DNA from: Parasponia andersonii
Taxonomy: Eukaryota; Streptophyta; Magnoliopsida; Rosales; Cannabaceae
DNA length: 64,000 nucleotides
Assembly: GCA_002914805.1 (NCBI GenBank)
Contig: JXTB01000003.1
Span: forward strand, 2,325,873 to 2,389,872
Reading direction: 5' to 3'
Position 1 is the first letter of the stretch. The number at the start of each line of letters is the position of its first letter. Both the position numbers and the translations under genes were made by a program. This document shows positions 1 through 11,359 of the stretch, in pieces. A model generated the notes under the pieces. That model ran no database searches, was not told the origin of the DNA, and was given only the letters and a program-made list of their open reading frames with translations.

Positions 1-1379
1 GATTCAAAGCATGCAAATGAAGCTTTAACTACAGCTTTGGTACCTTAAACACTAGAGTTACACATGAGTGGGAGGAGTCTTTTGCTCACTTTTTGGTCTT
101 TATTTAAATCTCTGACCATGCCAAGTGGTCTCTCTTATGACACTTGGCCACTAATTGCTACTACTTGTCACAATTTCCATTTTTTTTCCTTCACATAGTT
201 TAATATTTCTCTTCTACTTTCTCAATCTCGCATCCGACCAATCTTAACTACATATCATATTTCCTCAATACTAGGGTTCAGCTCCTTATAAAATTACAAT
301 CTCAGTTTTAATCTTTTTCGCAAATTATGATTTTCCAATCTCGCTATTTCTATTTTTTTCTTTAAATTTCACCAAATTTGAACTATAAGACCAATATTAT
401 ATTCTTAAAGTATCTATGGCCTTAAATTATCAAAAATCCAATGTCCTAAGAAAAAGACAAAAATTCTCTTAGGTCAAGGTACATACTGTTTAATGAACCC
501 CATTACGTCCAATTGCCATTTTTCATAAAACCAACATTTGAAATCCATTTTCCTCCTTTCAAAATGTTAGGTGAGAACTTAAGTTGATAAAAATGAAGAA
601 GAAGTTATTATAATAAGTCTAAATTTATTATAACAAGTCTGAAGTTGTTACAACAAGTGTTGTTTTTACAACAATTGAAACTTGTGCTTCTCTTTATGTG
701 AAAACTTTTTAGAATGTGCCCAAACGTGTTTTGTTTCCATATATGATGATTCTGGTAATAATATAAGTAAAATATAAATAGAATTTCGTACATAGTTGGC
801 TAGAATATTTTGCTTGCAATTTTTAATCAATTTCTTTTATATTTACTATATATATCATTGATAATTTCCTCATTTTTTATCCTTGACTGATATCTAATTA
901 CCTCTTATTAATCAATGAATTTAGACAGGTTTTTGAAGTAAATCATAAGGATTTTCGTCCTTCATTATTACTAGAAATTTGCTCATCAATTAATTAAGTT
1001 ATTTTTAGTTAATTGATTAGATTTGATGAGTTATTGTGATCAGATTTTCTGATCTGTTGTAACTACTTTGGATATTTAAGGAAATATTGGTTAATTTTCT
1101 TAAATCTTGGCTTTTGATTGATATTGATTGAGATATAATTTTTTAGGTTAATTACCAATCTTTGGCAGGTTAAATAAAGATTTCTAGCTGTCTAAAATGT
1201 GTCCAAACTGAATCAAAAGAGCAATCATGAATCAGGATATTTTCTTAGTAATTGTTCAAAAAGTTATTGCAACAACTTTCTGGCTGATCATAATATTTAT
1301 AGAAAGATTTTGATTTTGTTATTAATTTTTTTCTTATTTGATTTCAGTCTATTCACACTACAATGGATAACCAAGGGAG
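1..1379. other. AT-rich intergenic DNA without a recognisable gene
   Basis: No open frame longer than about 60 codons has protein-like composition, and no splice-linked exons or RNA gene could be recognised on either strand. The block contains many short A/T runs. I also looked here for HSP90C exons 1-9, because a fragment with exons 10-12 lies at 21.7-23.2 kb, and saw none. Confidence 0.6.
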
Positions 1380-1880
1380 CTGAAAATTACCTATAAAAGC
1401 TTTTCTACTCCAAGAAATTTTGTATGTACCTCATTGAGAGAAATATACTTAACAAGAGCTTTTATTTATAAGGCATAAAGTATGTTCTATTGCCATTGAG
1501 CTTTAGAGTTTTCTAGGTACCTTATTTGAGTACATCATGTTCTTCAAGAGGAAGAACAATACATCTTCAGAAGGAAACAGATCCAGACCAATGAAGGAAG
1601 TTCATGTATGAAGGATCAACAAGACGAGAAGAGCTCGCTAAACAAAATTAGTGAAGTCATTACAACACATTGCGGCAACTAAAAAGAGGGAGTCTTTTAT
1701 TGTGTTAGTCAATTGGTGCTTGTAATTTTTTATATTTTACTAATTTGTTCAATCTCTGAGATGGGCTTGTGGAGTAAGAGATATCCGAACCACATTAAAA
1801 ACATCTTGTTTTCATTCTTTATTTTCTTATTCTTGTTGTAATATATGCACTCGCTGTTGCAACAACTTTTAATTCATGTG
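1380..1880 (+). repeat. Possible LTR-like fragment (promoter/R-U5-like)
   Basis: A TATA-like CTATAAAAG at 1391-1399 is followed by a transcribed-looking segment and a U5-like stretch near 1760-1880, which ends in repeated GTTGCAACAAC words. This order resembles plant copia LTRs. No partner LTR, clean TG/CA ends or TSD could be placed, so the call is tentative. It could also be a host promoter remnant or chance. Confidence 0.22.
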
Positions 1881-2311
1881 TTACAATATAATTAATCAAT
1901 TAATTAATTATTTAGTAATCCATAAAATAGATCCGTCACAAAACATTTAATGAGGTAGATAATTTACTACTTTCAAAAATTAGGCTTACTAATTAATCAC
2001 CACTCAAAACCAAGCTCCACCAGTTTAGGGTCTATAGCTCTCTAGGCTAACGTTTCATTCTGATTCTATTGATAATTCATGGAAATAAGCCTCATGAATT
2101 TATGTGTGTCATAATGTTTACAAAAAATTAATCTCATTAATAATTTAAATTAAATAAAGGATTCAGATTATCTAAAGATAATTACTGTAGTAGATTTATG
2201 AGAAAACCATTCATATATACCGTATTGTTCACGTATACTATACTTTTCACATATACTATGTAGTTCATGTGGTGAAACAATGGTAATTGAGCAAATCGTG
2301 GGGAACAAAAT

Positions 2312-2891
2312 GACAGCAAAATTTGAGATTGAAAAGTTCAATAGAAGTAATTTCTCCTTATAGAAAATGAAGATAAAGGCAATCGTGAGTAAAAGTAATT
2401 ACTTGGTAGTAATTGGGGGAAGGCCATCAGATATCATTGATGATAAAAAGTAGGATAAAATAGATGGCAACGTTATCACCAAGTTACATGTAGTAGTTGC
2501 AGATAGAAACCTATCAAATATTATAAAGAAAAAGTCAGCTAGGGAGATTTTGGATACACTAACAAGACTGCACGAGGCCAAGTCATTATACAGCAAAATC
2601 TTCTTAAAAGGGAGACGTTACACTTTTCATATGGTAGAATCCACATCGGTTACTAACCATGTTAGCACCCTAAAATCTCTATTGTCACAACTTGCAATGT
2701 TGGATCATAAAGTAGATCTAGCTGAATGTACAGAGCTTCTATTTCAAAGTCTATCAAATTCATATGATCAACTCATTATTAATTTGACAAAAAATATCCT
2801 TTAGAATTATCTAGTTTTTGACAAAATTATAGCCGCTATACTGGAAGAAGAAAATAGGCATAAAAACAAGGAAGATGGTAAAATTCTATGA
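2312..2891 (+). pseudogene. Element A gag remnant
   Basis: The frame opens with MTAKFEIEKFNRSNFSL and continues with DTLTRLHEAKSLYSKIFLKG, a LLFQSLSNSYDQLI segment and an AAILEEENRHKNKEDG end. These match the copia gag (UBN2-type) of element C block for block. In-frame stops occur at about 2361 and 2450 and near 2803. The upstream stretch with repeated TTCACGTATACT-like words at 2225-2270 matches the leader just after the primer-binding site of C. Confidence 0.8.
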
Positions 2892-2954
2892 GAAAAAAGG
2901 CACATAGACCTAATTGGAATTAGAATCATGGTAGATCAAAATGAAGAAGTAAGA

Positions 2955-3803
2955 AGAATATAAATGCTACCATTGTGGTAAGAAAAGGCACATCAAAAGG
3001 GATTATTGGCAACTCAAAAATAATAGAGATTCCAAAGGAAAGAGTCTCGAGTCATCAAGTGCTTAGGGTTATGTAGCAAGTACATCAGATCATGGTAAAA
3101 TTCTATGCAAGGATGCAATAACGATTGTTGAAGGCAGAAAATGATTTCCTAAAGTTTGGCTTATTGATTCAAAAACATCATGGCATATGACCTCTTGTAA
3201 AGAATGGTTTCACGAATATGAACTAATCTTAAGAGGATTTGTATCTATGGGTAAGGATCATTCTTTGGAGATCGATGGTATTAGAACCATCAAGCTGAAG
3301 ATATATGATGGTACTATTTGTACTATTCAAGAACTACAACATTTGAAAGGCCTAAAGAGGAATATATTGTCTTTGGGGGCAATTAGATAGCATTGAGTGC
3401 AAGACCCAATACAAGATAGGATCTTAAAGATTGTGAAAAGTGTGCTTATTATGACGAAGGTGGAGAAGATCACTGTGAATTTATACATGCTTAAAAGAGA
3501 GACAATGAAGGAAACAGAGGCATCAGTTACTTCAATAATGTCTTGAAAAGAATCAACAATGATTTGGCATTATAAGCTTGACCATATATCAAAAGAGGCT
3601 TGAAGATTCTCTCTGAATATAAGATGCTTCATGGTCTTGTAGAGGTATCTTTACCCTTTTATGAACATTGTGTCACAAGCAAGCAACATAAATTAAAGTT
3701 CAACATATCCAATCCTAAAACTAAAAAGATATCAGATTTTGTTCACTCTGATGTTTCACAAGCACCATTGATGTACACTTTTATCCTAGGAAGAGCTAGA
3801 CGT
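2955..3803 (+). pseudogene. Element A zinc knuckle, protease and N-terminal integrase remnant
   Basis: A CCHC-like knuckle (YKCYHCGKKRHIKRDY) lies near 2958-3010. The protease site reads LIDSKTSW where element C has LVDSGTTW, so the catalytic Asp-Ser-Gly is damaged. It is followed by MTSCKEWFHEYELI and a GAG-pre-integrase block that ends LPFYEHCVTSKQHKLKF and VHSDV. Several frameshifts and stops interrupt it. The sequence is cut at the LGRAR position of the integrase by the solo LTR that begins at 3804. Confidence 0.8.
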
Positions 3804-5121
3804 TGAGATATTTGCCCTAAAAAATATATTTCTAATTTTATCTTTTTAGTGTAAACAACTTTCTTTTATATGCAATTATGATAATTGTTAGATTACACTT
3901 CTTAGTTGAATAGTTTATTTATCTAAAAAAGATTTCATGACTTTATTTGTGGATAAATAAACAAAAATGATTAAGTATTAATTATGGAGAAAGCTATTTC
4001 TTTATTTATGTCTAAATTAACTAGTTCACAATCTGTAAATGAAGATAGAATACTTTATTTTCTATAGGTTTTAGTGTTTATCTATCTCAACAAGAATAAT
4101 GTGTCTCAAACTATTGAAGTATCTGACTTCCAATAGAAATACTAGTACAACATAAATAAGTTATGTGCATTGAACTGGACTAGGTAATAAAGAATTAGAG
4201 TACCGTGACTCAATTCTTAACATTATCAAATATTAGCTCTAAGTTTGTAGATCTTAATCCTTGATATTTGACTGCACTTGCTTTCATAGGTTATAGTCTT
4301 TTGATTTGTTAAAAGACTAGTCTCTGAGAAATTCGAGACAAACTCTGGTATATTAAAGGTTATGGTTTATGAATTGAAAGAAACATAAAATGATTAAGGA
4401 CACTTTACATTAATGCCACTTTAAGGATCTTGTAAGATTCATGGAATAATTAAATCTAAGATCTTAGTATTCACTTTGTGAAGTGATTGATAATTTTGTC
4501 TAAATATCCAATGAGAACAAAAAATTATCGACAACATTATTTCTTAATAAAAAGATGATAAATTAAACATAAATATGTACTAGAGAAGTATTACAATAAT
4601 TTCACATATCCAACTATAATATTGTATAAGGATTTTATACGTGGTATAGAATAAACTACGTGGATCAGTTAATTGAGACTAGTTAATTTGATCTCTATAA
4701 AAAGTATGACATTTAATCTAAGAGTGCAATATTAGACCTTTAGTAGAGTGTCCATTTTACTAATAGTAATTGAATAAATACTACAATATGAGTTATTATG
4801 TATTTATCATACTATTCGAGTTTAGATTATTTGGATCTATTAGGTTTCGTGTCTTAGTCAACAAAGTCACTAAGTAGGTGGTATTCGTGAAATTAGTTTC
4901 ATAAAACTGTGTAAAATAATAATTTTACATAAAAGTTGGTATTTTTATAAATAAGTCACATGAGTTTGGCATATTTATAAAAATTTACCTAAAGCCAAAA
5001 TTAGAGAACAAGCTCAATTCTAATTGAATTAGGGTTAGCAGCTTTAGGCCTCATATATATAATATATATAAGAGAAAAAACTACATAGTAACATACATAA
5101 TGTGCATGTGAAACAAAAGGA

Positions 5122-5153
<32 letters not shown>

Positions 5154-5382
5154 AAAAAAGAGAGAGAGAGAGATTTTGGCTAAGGCTGGGAGAAAGAAAA
5201 GGAAAAAAAGTTTCTTACAACATCACAGTCTTATTTCACGTCCCAAAGTTTCAAAGAATTAAGAAGGTGTTCTTGATCGTTTTCCAACAAAGGACTCAAG
5301 TTGGTGTCCACTCACTTCATCAACCAAGAGTCAGAGTATAGACTAGATTTTCCTTAGTGTTAGGTTAATTTCCTGCATTATA
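3804..5382 (+). mobile_element. Solo copia-type LTR inserted in element A integrase
   Basis: The insert begins TGAGATATTTGCCCT and splits the integrase codons that read LGRAR/YVMSFID. On the right, TACGT (5383-5387) restores the uninterrupted integrase. On the left, the partner reads GACGT/CGT, consistent with a decayed TSD. Internal blocks resemble the LTR of element B: a TCTAAATTAA block followed by a TTCACA-TCTGTA block, and a 'taatcct' block. It therefore looks like a related LTR family about 1.6 kb long. No internal retroelement genes are present. The exact right end (TA instead of CA) is degraded. Confidence 0.7.
5122..5173. repeat. (GA)n microsatellite
   Basis: An almost pure AG/GA run is broken once by a short A tract at 5152-5160. 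It lies inside the solo LTR near its right end. Confidence 0.9.
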
Positions 5383-6619
5383 TACGTTATGTCTTTTATC
5401 GATTATTACTCCAAGAAATATTGGGTGTATCCTATCAAGAGGAAGTTGGATGTATTTTTAGTCTTCAAAATATTCAAAGCATGGATTGTACTTGAATTTG
5501 GAATAAAGATTAGGTGCCTGACGATGAACAATAAAAGAGAGTATACCAGCAATGAATTTGATAAATTCTATCAACAAAAAGATATCAAGAGGCAACTCAC
5601 AGTTGCATGCACTCTACAATAAAATAGAGTGGCAAAGCAGATGATAGAATATTGTTAGAAAGAATAAGAGTAATGTTGAGAGCCGTAGGTCTATCCAAGT
5701 CATTCTGGACTGGAGCAATCAAAACTTTCTGTTATGTGATCAATCGGTCTCCATTAATTGTGATTAATTTGAATACATCGATGGAGATATAGACTCGTAA
5801 GCTAGCTGATTATTTTCACTCACATACATTTAGAAGTCCTATGTACGTGATGTATAATACGCAAGAAGTCACAAAACTTGATTCAAAGTCTAGAAAATAT
5901 GTATTCTTAGGATATATTGATAGAGTCAAGGGGTATTACATATAAGATCTCATTGCCCATAAGGTTGTCATTAGTAGAGATGTTATATTTGCAAAAAATA
6001 AATTGCAAAAGAAGGGAAATGATAGCAATCTAGCGACTACTACTACAGTTAAAGTAGAAAAGAATGTTGAAGATTCAAGTTCAACATAACTGGAATCTTG
6101 GGATATGTTGGATTCAAAGTCTAGAAAATATTTATTCTTGGGATTTGCTAATGGAGTCAAAGGGTATCATATATAGGATCTCACTGCCCATAAAGTTGTC
6201 ATTAGTAGAGATGCTATATTTGTAGAAAATAAACTACAAGAGAAGAGAAATGATAGTAATCTAGAGACTACTATAGTTCAGGTGGAAAAGAATGTTGAAG
6301 ATTCAAATTCTTCTGAAGCATCACCAGAGTACAAAGTAGAAGAACTAGTCAAAGATGAGGCTTCTGAAATCCATCAGTCAACTTATAAAAGAAGACCACT
6401 AGTTCAGCACTCAGATAATGTTATCGAAAGGAACATTGCATACTGTGTTCTAACAGAGGATAGAGAGCTATCAACTTTTCAATAGGCTATTAAAAGTCAA
6501 GATGTTTCTCTATGGATCGCCGCAATGTAAGAAGACATTGAAGCGTTACACAAGAATAAGACATAAGATCTTGTTCTGCTACACTAGAAAGAAAGGCCAT
6601 TAGCAACAAATGGGTCTAT
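5383..6619 (+). pseudogene. Element A integrase core and C-terminus, with internal tandem duplication
   Basis: The frame reads MSFIDYYSKKYWVYPIKRK, a KREYTSNEFDKFYQQ segment and RQLTVACTLQ, which match the copia integrase core of element C. The LQQNGVAER motif of C is changed here to LQ-stop-NRVAKQ, where each difference is a C-to-T or G-to-A change. A 231-bp in-frame tandem duplication (5880 onwards) repeats the C-terminal integrase segment (SKSRKYxFLG through SRDxIFAxNKL). The piece then continues through the EASEIHQ linker to NKWVY, where the next insertion starts. Confidence 0.8.
5880..6341 (+). repeat. 231-bp tandem duplication within element A
   Basis: The word GATTCAAAGTCTAGAAAATAT starts at 5880 and again at 6111 (TTT variant). 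The following about 200 bp are collinear: a LGxxxxxxVKGYxxxD segment, then a KVVISRD-like segment, then a KNVEDS-like segment. The period is 231 bp, or 77 codons, so the frame is kept. The copies now differ at many sites, so the duplication is old. Confidence 0.8.
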
Positions 6620-8092
6620 GATAAGTGATTAATTCACTCACAAATCAAGTATCATTCGGTGCAAATATTTGTAAGATCTCAAGCATTTTTGGTAGTTTGA
6701 TGTGTTTTTGATTTATTTTTGTAGTTCTTGTGAATAAATAAGAATCAAGATAAATTGGTGCCAAACATGGGTATTTCGACCTTTTGATGAAAGTTGAGTC
6801 TGAAAAAAATAAAATACAATGGAAATCAGGCAAAATAGAGCTAAACACTCCTCGAAAGAAAAGTTTTCGTGCTAAGTTCCAGAACCGAGAACATTATGGC
6901 ACTAGAATAGTAGCACTATGGTGTTGCATGGAAAAACATATTTCCTGAGCCTAGAGCACTGCAGTGCTTGCCAGGGAGTACTACGGTGTTACCCCGTGTC
7001 TTAAAGTGCATTGTTAGCAAGTTTTTAGGGCTAATCTCAATCTTTTATGCTATCTAATCGAATGATTAATATTTCACCGGACCTAGGTCATCTTAGAACC
7101 CCTTAAATACATCTTCAAGCTTTCATTTTAAGCGTGGAGACTTGGAGAGAAAATAAAAACTTGAGTGTTCAAAAATCCTAGAGAGAATAGAGCTTGGAGC
7201 AAAAATCTTGAAGAGGATGCTTGAGAGAGTGGCCTGAAAAGATTTAAGGCTTAAAGCTCAACTTCTACAAAAAAGTTTTTCTCTTCCTCTTTCTCACTCT
7301 TATCTCAATTGAATATTTATATTGTGCTTGATTTATGCTTATGTTTAGATATAATATATTTTTGTAGAGATTAGTATTGGATTCTTCTATGTTGAATTAA
7401 TTGTTATATGCTTGGGCCATGATGTAGCTTATACTTTGATTCTATGTCTTGATTTTCAACATATTCTTTGATATTGTTCTTGAATTTATTTACGTAATTC
7501 TATACTTAATACTTCTCAACTAATTAGCTGCTAGTTGAACGATTTGATTTCTAGAGTTTGGCACTTGAGAAAGGAAATTTTAGAAACAACCATAGGATAG
7601 TATAACCTAAGACTTGTAGAGTTTGAGAGAACATATAATTCTTTTGAAGTCATAGTCAAAGAACAATGAACATAATAAATTCTTAAGTTCTAGGTTCGGA
7701 ATAGAAATATTGGAACAAGAATTTAGGAATGATTTCACTTGGTACTGAAGGGAAAAAGTAGAAATACCTTTGTATTCTTAGCTTATAAACTAGAATTATT
7801 TGATTAGGATGAAATTGGTGATCAAAAGATAGTTGATGATTAGCGAATTCAATCCCCTAGTACATTTGTGCATAGAAGTTTCTATATTTTATTTTTGTAT
7901 TTATATTTACATTTATATTTATTTAAGTTATAAATTTATTTAGTTTGGTTGCTTAGATAAAGTTTGGTCATAATAATTCCAGTACTTAACAATAATTTAA
8001 TACATAATTTCTTGTAGGATCGACAATATTCTTATCACTTTATTACTTGATTATGACTCATACACTTGCAGTTATTTCATTTAGTGTAATAA
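6620..8092. mobile_element. Solo LTR-like insertion in element A reverse transcriptase, TSD TCTAT
   Basis: TCTAT occurs at 6615-6619 and 8093-8097. Removing the insert plus one copy restores the codons NKWVYKIKRD of copia reverse transcriptase. The insert starts (T)GATAAGTG and ends TGTAATAA. It carries a long non-coding body with GAGAG-rich transcript-like text at 7130-7260 and no protein domains. Its length and lack of coding fit a solo LTR, perhaps gypsy-type with TGATAA/TTATCA-like ends, or a non-autonomous element. The family is not assigned. Confidence 0.65.
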
Positions 8093-8981
8093 TCTATAAG
8101 ATCAAGCGTGATAACAATGGTCAAGTAGAGCGATATCGTGTGAGATTGGTGGTAAAAGGCTATACTCAAAAACAATATATTGACTTTAACAATATATTTT
8201 CACATGTGATTTGACTCACAATAGTCAGAATACTCCTAGAGATGTGTATTACTTTTGACCTACATCTGAAGTAGTAGATGTGAAATTTGTTTTTTTGTGG
8301 AGAACTTGAAACAGAGATTTATATATTCCAACTAAAATATTTTGTTGAAATATATAGAGAGAACTTGGTTTGCAGATAAAATAAATCCTTATATAGTCTC
8401 AAACAGGCATTGAGGTATTGGTATAAAAGAATTGATTCATTCATGATGACCCTTGGGTAAAACAAACTCAGTTTAGACCATTGAACATACTAAAAAAGGT
8501 TTGTTGAAGATAATGACTTCATTATCTTAAGACTATACGTGTACGACATGTTTATAACAGGCATGAACAAAAATTAAGTCCAGGAATCAAAGGCATAATT
8601 GGTTAAGAAGTTTGATATGAAGGACTCGGGACCAACAAATAAGATTTTAGAGATGTTAATTTACTGAGACAGAAGTAACAAGAAATTTTGGCTTTATTAG
8701 ATGAACTATTTGAAGAAAATCTTGTGATTCTTAAATATGCAAGATTATAAGCTAATATCTATCCTACCTCTTGTTAACTTCAAATTATCCTCCAATATGT
8801 CTCCTAACAATGAAGCAAAGAGAATGGAGATGTCTTGAGTACTGTGTGCATCAGCAGTGGGAAGTCTGAAGTTCACTATCATATATACATTACTAGCATT
8901 GCGTAAGTAGTGGTAGCGATTAGTCAGTATATAGCGAATATTGATAAAGAGCATTAAAATTCTGTAGAAATGATTCTGAGG
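8093..8981 (+). pseudogene. Element A reverse transcriptase and start of RNase H
   Basis: The piece reads KIKRDNNGQVERYRVRLVVK, then GYTQKQ and the IDFNxIFS block of copia reverse transcriptase. The remainder is heavily damaged (GLGTNK, LLDELFEENL) up to MQDYKLIS and KRMEMS, which match element C just before its RNase H. It ends at SVEMILR, where element B is inserted. TGAGG at 8977-8981 is the left TSD. Confidence 0.78.
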
Positions 8982-10628
8982 TGTTAGAATAATGTCCTAT
9001 AAAGCAGTTTTTTATTTTGACATTATAAATAATATTTATCGGATTATTTGTTATTTATTTGTTTGTTAATAAATTCTATGTTATGAATTTCTATTTCAAT
9101 TATATCCCATAGATATATATATATATTTATTTATATAATGTGTATATTTATCTTATACAAATATCTAAAGATTCTAAGGCATATAATGAGTAATGAAGAA
9201 TTATTCGTATGATGAATTCATATGTGGGAGACATTATATTCTTTATTTTATTATATCTAAATTAAATTGTTCACATTCTGTATATTGAAGACAGAATAGT
9301 TTATTATGCCATAGAATGTAGTATTGTCTATTTGATTAATGAAGTCTCCATTTATCAAAGTGAGTCTTTGGATAGAAACACTAGTATATTATAAGAAAGT
9401 TATAACAACATCGAACAGGACAGAGTCAATTAGAATTTAAGGTTAAGTACCGTAACTTAAATTTCTAATTTTACTAATTTAGCACTATTGTAGAATACCT
9501 TAATCCTAGTAATTAACAAACTTACTTTCATGTGTTTTGTCTTTTGGAGTGACTAAAGGACTATTTCCAATTTATGGTTTGAATTTCGTTATCTTGGAAG
9601 ATAAAGTATATGAAATGTGTAGAACATTTTTCATAATGGATGTCATATATATAATGTCACTTTGAGTTTTTTCAAGTACTTAAACAATATCAACTAGGGC
9701 CCTGGTATTCACTATGTGAATTTAACTATGTTGGTATAAACAGATAAAAACACCATAGTCAACTATTATCCATTAGATGAAAAATGGTAACACAAAGGTA
9801 AATATATACTAGAAGGGTAATATGATAATTTCACCCTACTAGTACAGCATTACATAGGGGGTATGTCTATAGGTATAGTATATGCTAAATAGATCATGCT
9901 AATTATTTAATAATAAGATTCACAGAAAATAAATAACATTTAGTCCAAGAGTTCAATATTGAGCTTATAATAGTGTGCTATAATATTGATAGACAAGGCC
10001 CAATCATAATTATTAGTTAATTATGATTGTGGGTACGTGGTCTATTAGAGCTTGGGCTTTATAAAACTATTTAGTCCCCAATATAGCTCAAATTAAAGCA
10101 TAACAGTTATTTGATGATCAGTTGAGCCCAATAAACTTATTAGGGTTTACTAGTCTCTCTATCGTTAAGAAAAAAATTCTTTAACTGACAATTGCAAGAG
10201 TTACACGTGAAACACCCCTTAAAAAGAGAGTGTCACACGAAAAACAGATAAAGAAAGAGCAGAGGAAAATTGGCCACACTAGGGGATTCACCATATTTAG
10301 TGCCTTGGTCATCTCGGAGAAATCGGATCGAGAATATTGTCTTCTGGTTTGTCTGTAGATCTCTTTGTTAGGAATTAAGAAGGTGGCCAGCCACTGGATC
10401 AATCAAATAACTTTCGAGAATAGACAGGAAGACGAGAAGAGAGCGAATCCGGGTATCATTCTTGTCTAGATCAAAAGTTAATGTTAGATCATGATCCGAA
10501 ATGTTTTGTAAATAAAAAATTTTTAAACGACCAATTCTACTACGTTTCTAGATTTTATAAAATTATGTATTCTTAAATATAATTTTACAAAAATAGTTTC
10601 CAGAATTTTATTCTAATGAATACCAGCA
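8982..10628 (+). repeat. Element B LTR copy 1 (complete, upstream)
   Basis: This 1647-bp copy begins TGTTAGAATAATGTCC and ends ATACCAGCA. It aligns along its whole length with 19674-21344. It is followed not by a primer-binding site but by TAAGG plus element A RNase H sequence, exactly like the right flank of the 3' LTR. It therefore behaves as a solo LTR with its own right flank. Confidence 0.88.
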
Positions 10629-10762
10629 TAAGGTACGTCAAATAAACATTAGATGTTGTATCATGTTATGCATTTAGATTTCAGTGTCAGAGGCTATATA
10701 GATTTAGATTTTTTAGGTGACCTTGATAAAATAAAATTCACTATTGGCTATACATTTACACT
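10629..10762 (+). repeat. Duplicated piece of element A RNase H flank
   Basis: This segment (TAAGG then TACGTCAAATAAACATTAGA onward) is a diverged copy of 21345-21475. It includes the GYxDLDFxGDLDKxKFTIGY coding block. It is joined at about 10763 to a point inside the element B LTR (GATCAATCAAATGACTTTCG). Confidence 0.85.
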
Positions 10763-10763
10763 A

Positions 10764-10999
10764 GATCAATCAAATGACTTTCGAGAATAAAAAAGAAGAT
10801 GAGAAGGTTGTGGAGCAAATCTTAGTATTATTCTTGTCTAGAGAAAGAGTATGTTAGATCATGATCCGAGATGTTTTGCAAATAGAAAAATTTTAAACGA
10901 CCAATTCCATTATGTTTCTAGATTTTACAAAACTATGGTGTTTTTGAAAATGATTTTATGAAAATATTTTCCGGAATTTTATTTCAATGAATACCAGTA
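10764..10999 (+). repeat. Element B partial LTR (3' 236 bp) adjoining the leader
   Basis: It aligns with the last part of both complete LTR copies. In places (GAAGATGAGAAG followed by GTTGTGGAG) it is closer to the 3' LTR than to LTR copy 1. It ends ATACCAGTA and is followed at once by a primer-binding-site-like TTGGTACTAG, so it is the true 5' LTR boundary of the internal region. Confidence 0.82.
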
Positions 11000-11000
11000 A

Positions 11001-11013
11001 TTGGTACTAGTCG
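11001..11013 (+). other. Element B primer-binding-site-like sequence
   Basis: TTGGTACTAG sits two bases after the LTR end. It resembles the TGGTATCAGAGC site that pairs with initiator tRNA-Met in most plant copia elements, but has several mismatches. Confidence 0.5.
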
Positions 11014-11359
11014 TGGTTTTATTGTTGATCTAGCATATTTTACTCTGATTTATTCTCTTGTTAATTAATGTTTATGATTTCCAGAAAGTTTGATTACGTT
11101 TAATCTTGTTCATGTTATGAGTATGCTCTAATTTGTATGATGGTCAATAGATTTAATGAGTTTAAAGGAATATTTGATTAGATGTTACTATGAGATGATG
11201 ATCATATTTATTTTGATTTTTGTTTCTAGCATGTTCTTAATTTTTATGTGTTCATGTTTTATGTTCTTGATAAAACTATGCATAGAAATATTTTGATCTT
11301 TAATTATTTTTGAGTTTTTTTGAAAATTGTTCTTCAGTTTAAAAAAAAAAAAAAACAAA
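11014..11359 (+). other. Element B leader, AT-rich part
   Basis: Non-coding, T-rich leader that ends in a 15-base A run at about 11341-11355. No protein-coding signal was seen. Confidence 0.6.

Noticed and set aside
1-1900. Missing 5' half of the HSP90C duplicate
   Set aside because: I looked for exons 1-9 of HSP90C left of element A, where a tandem-duplicate model would place them, and recognised none. The left half is deleted or never existed.
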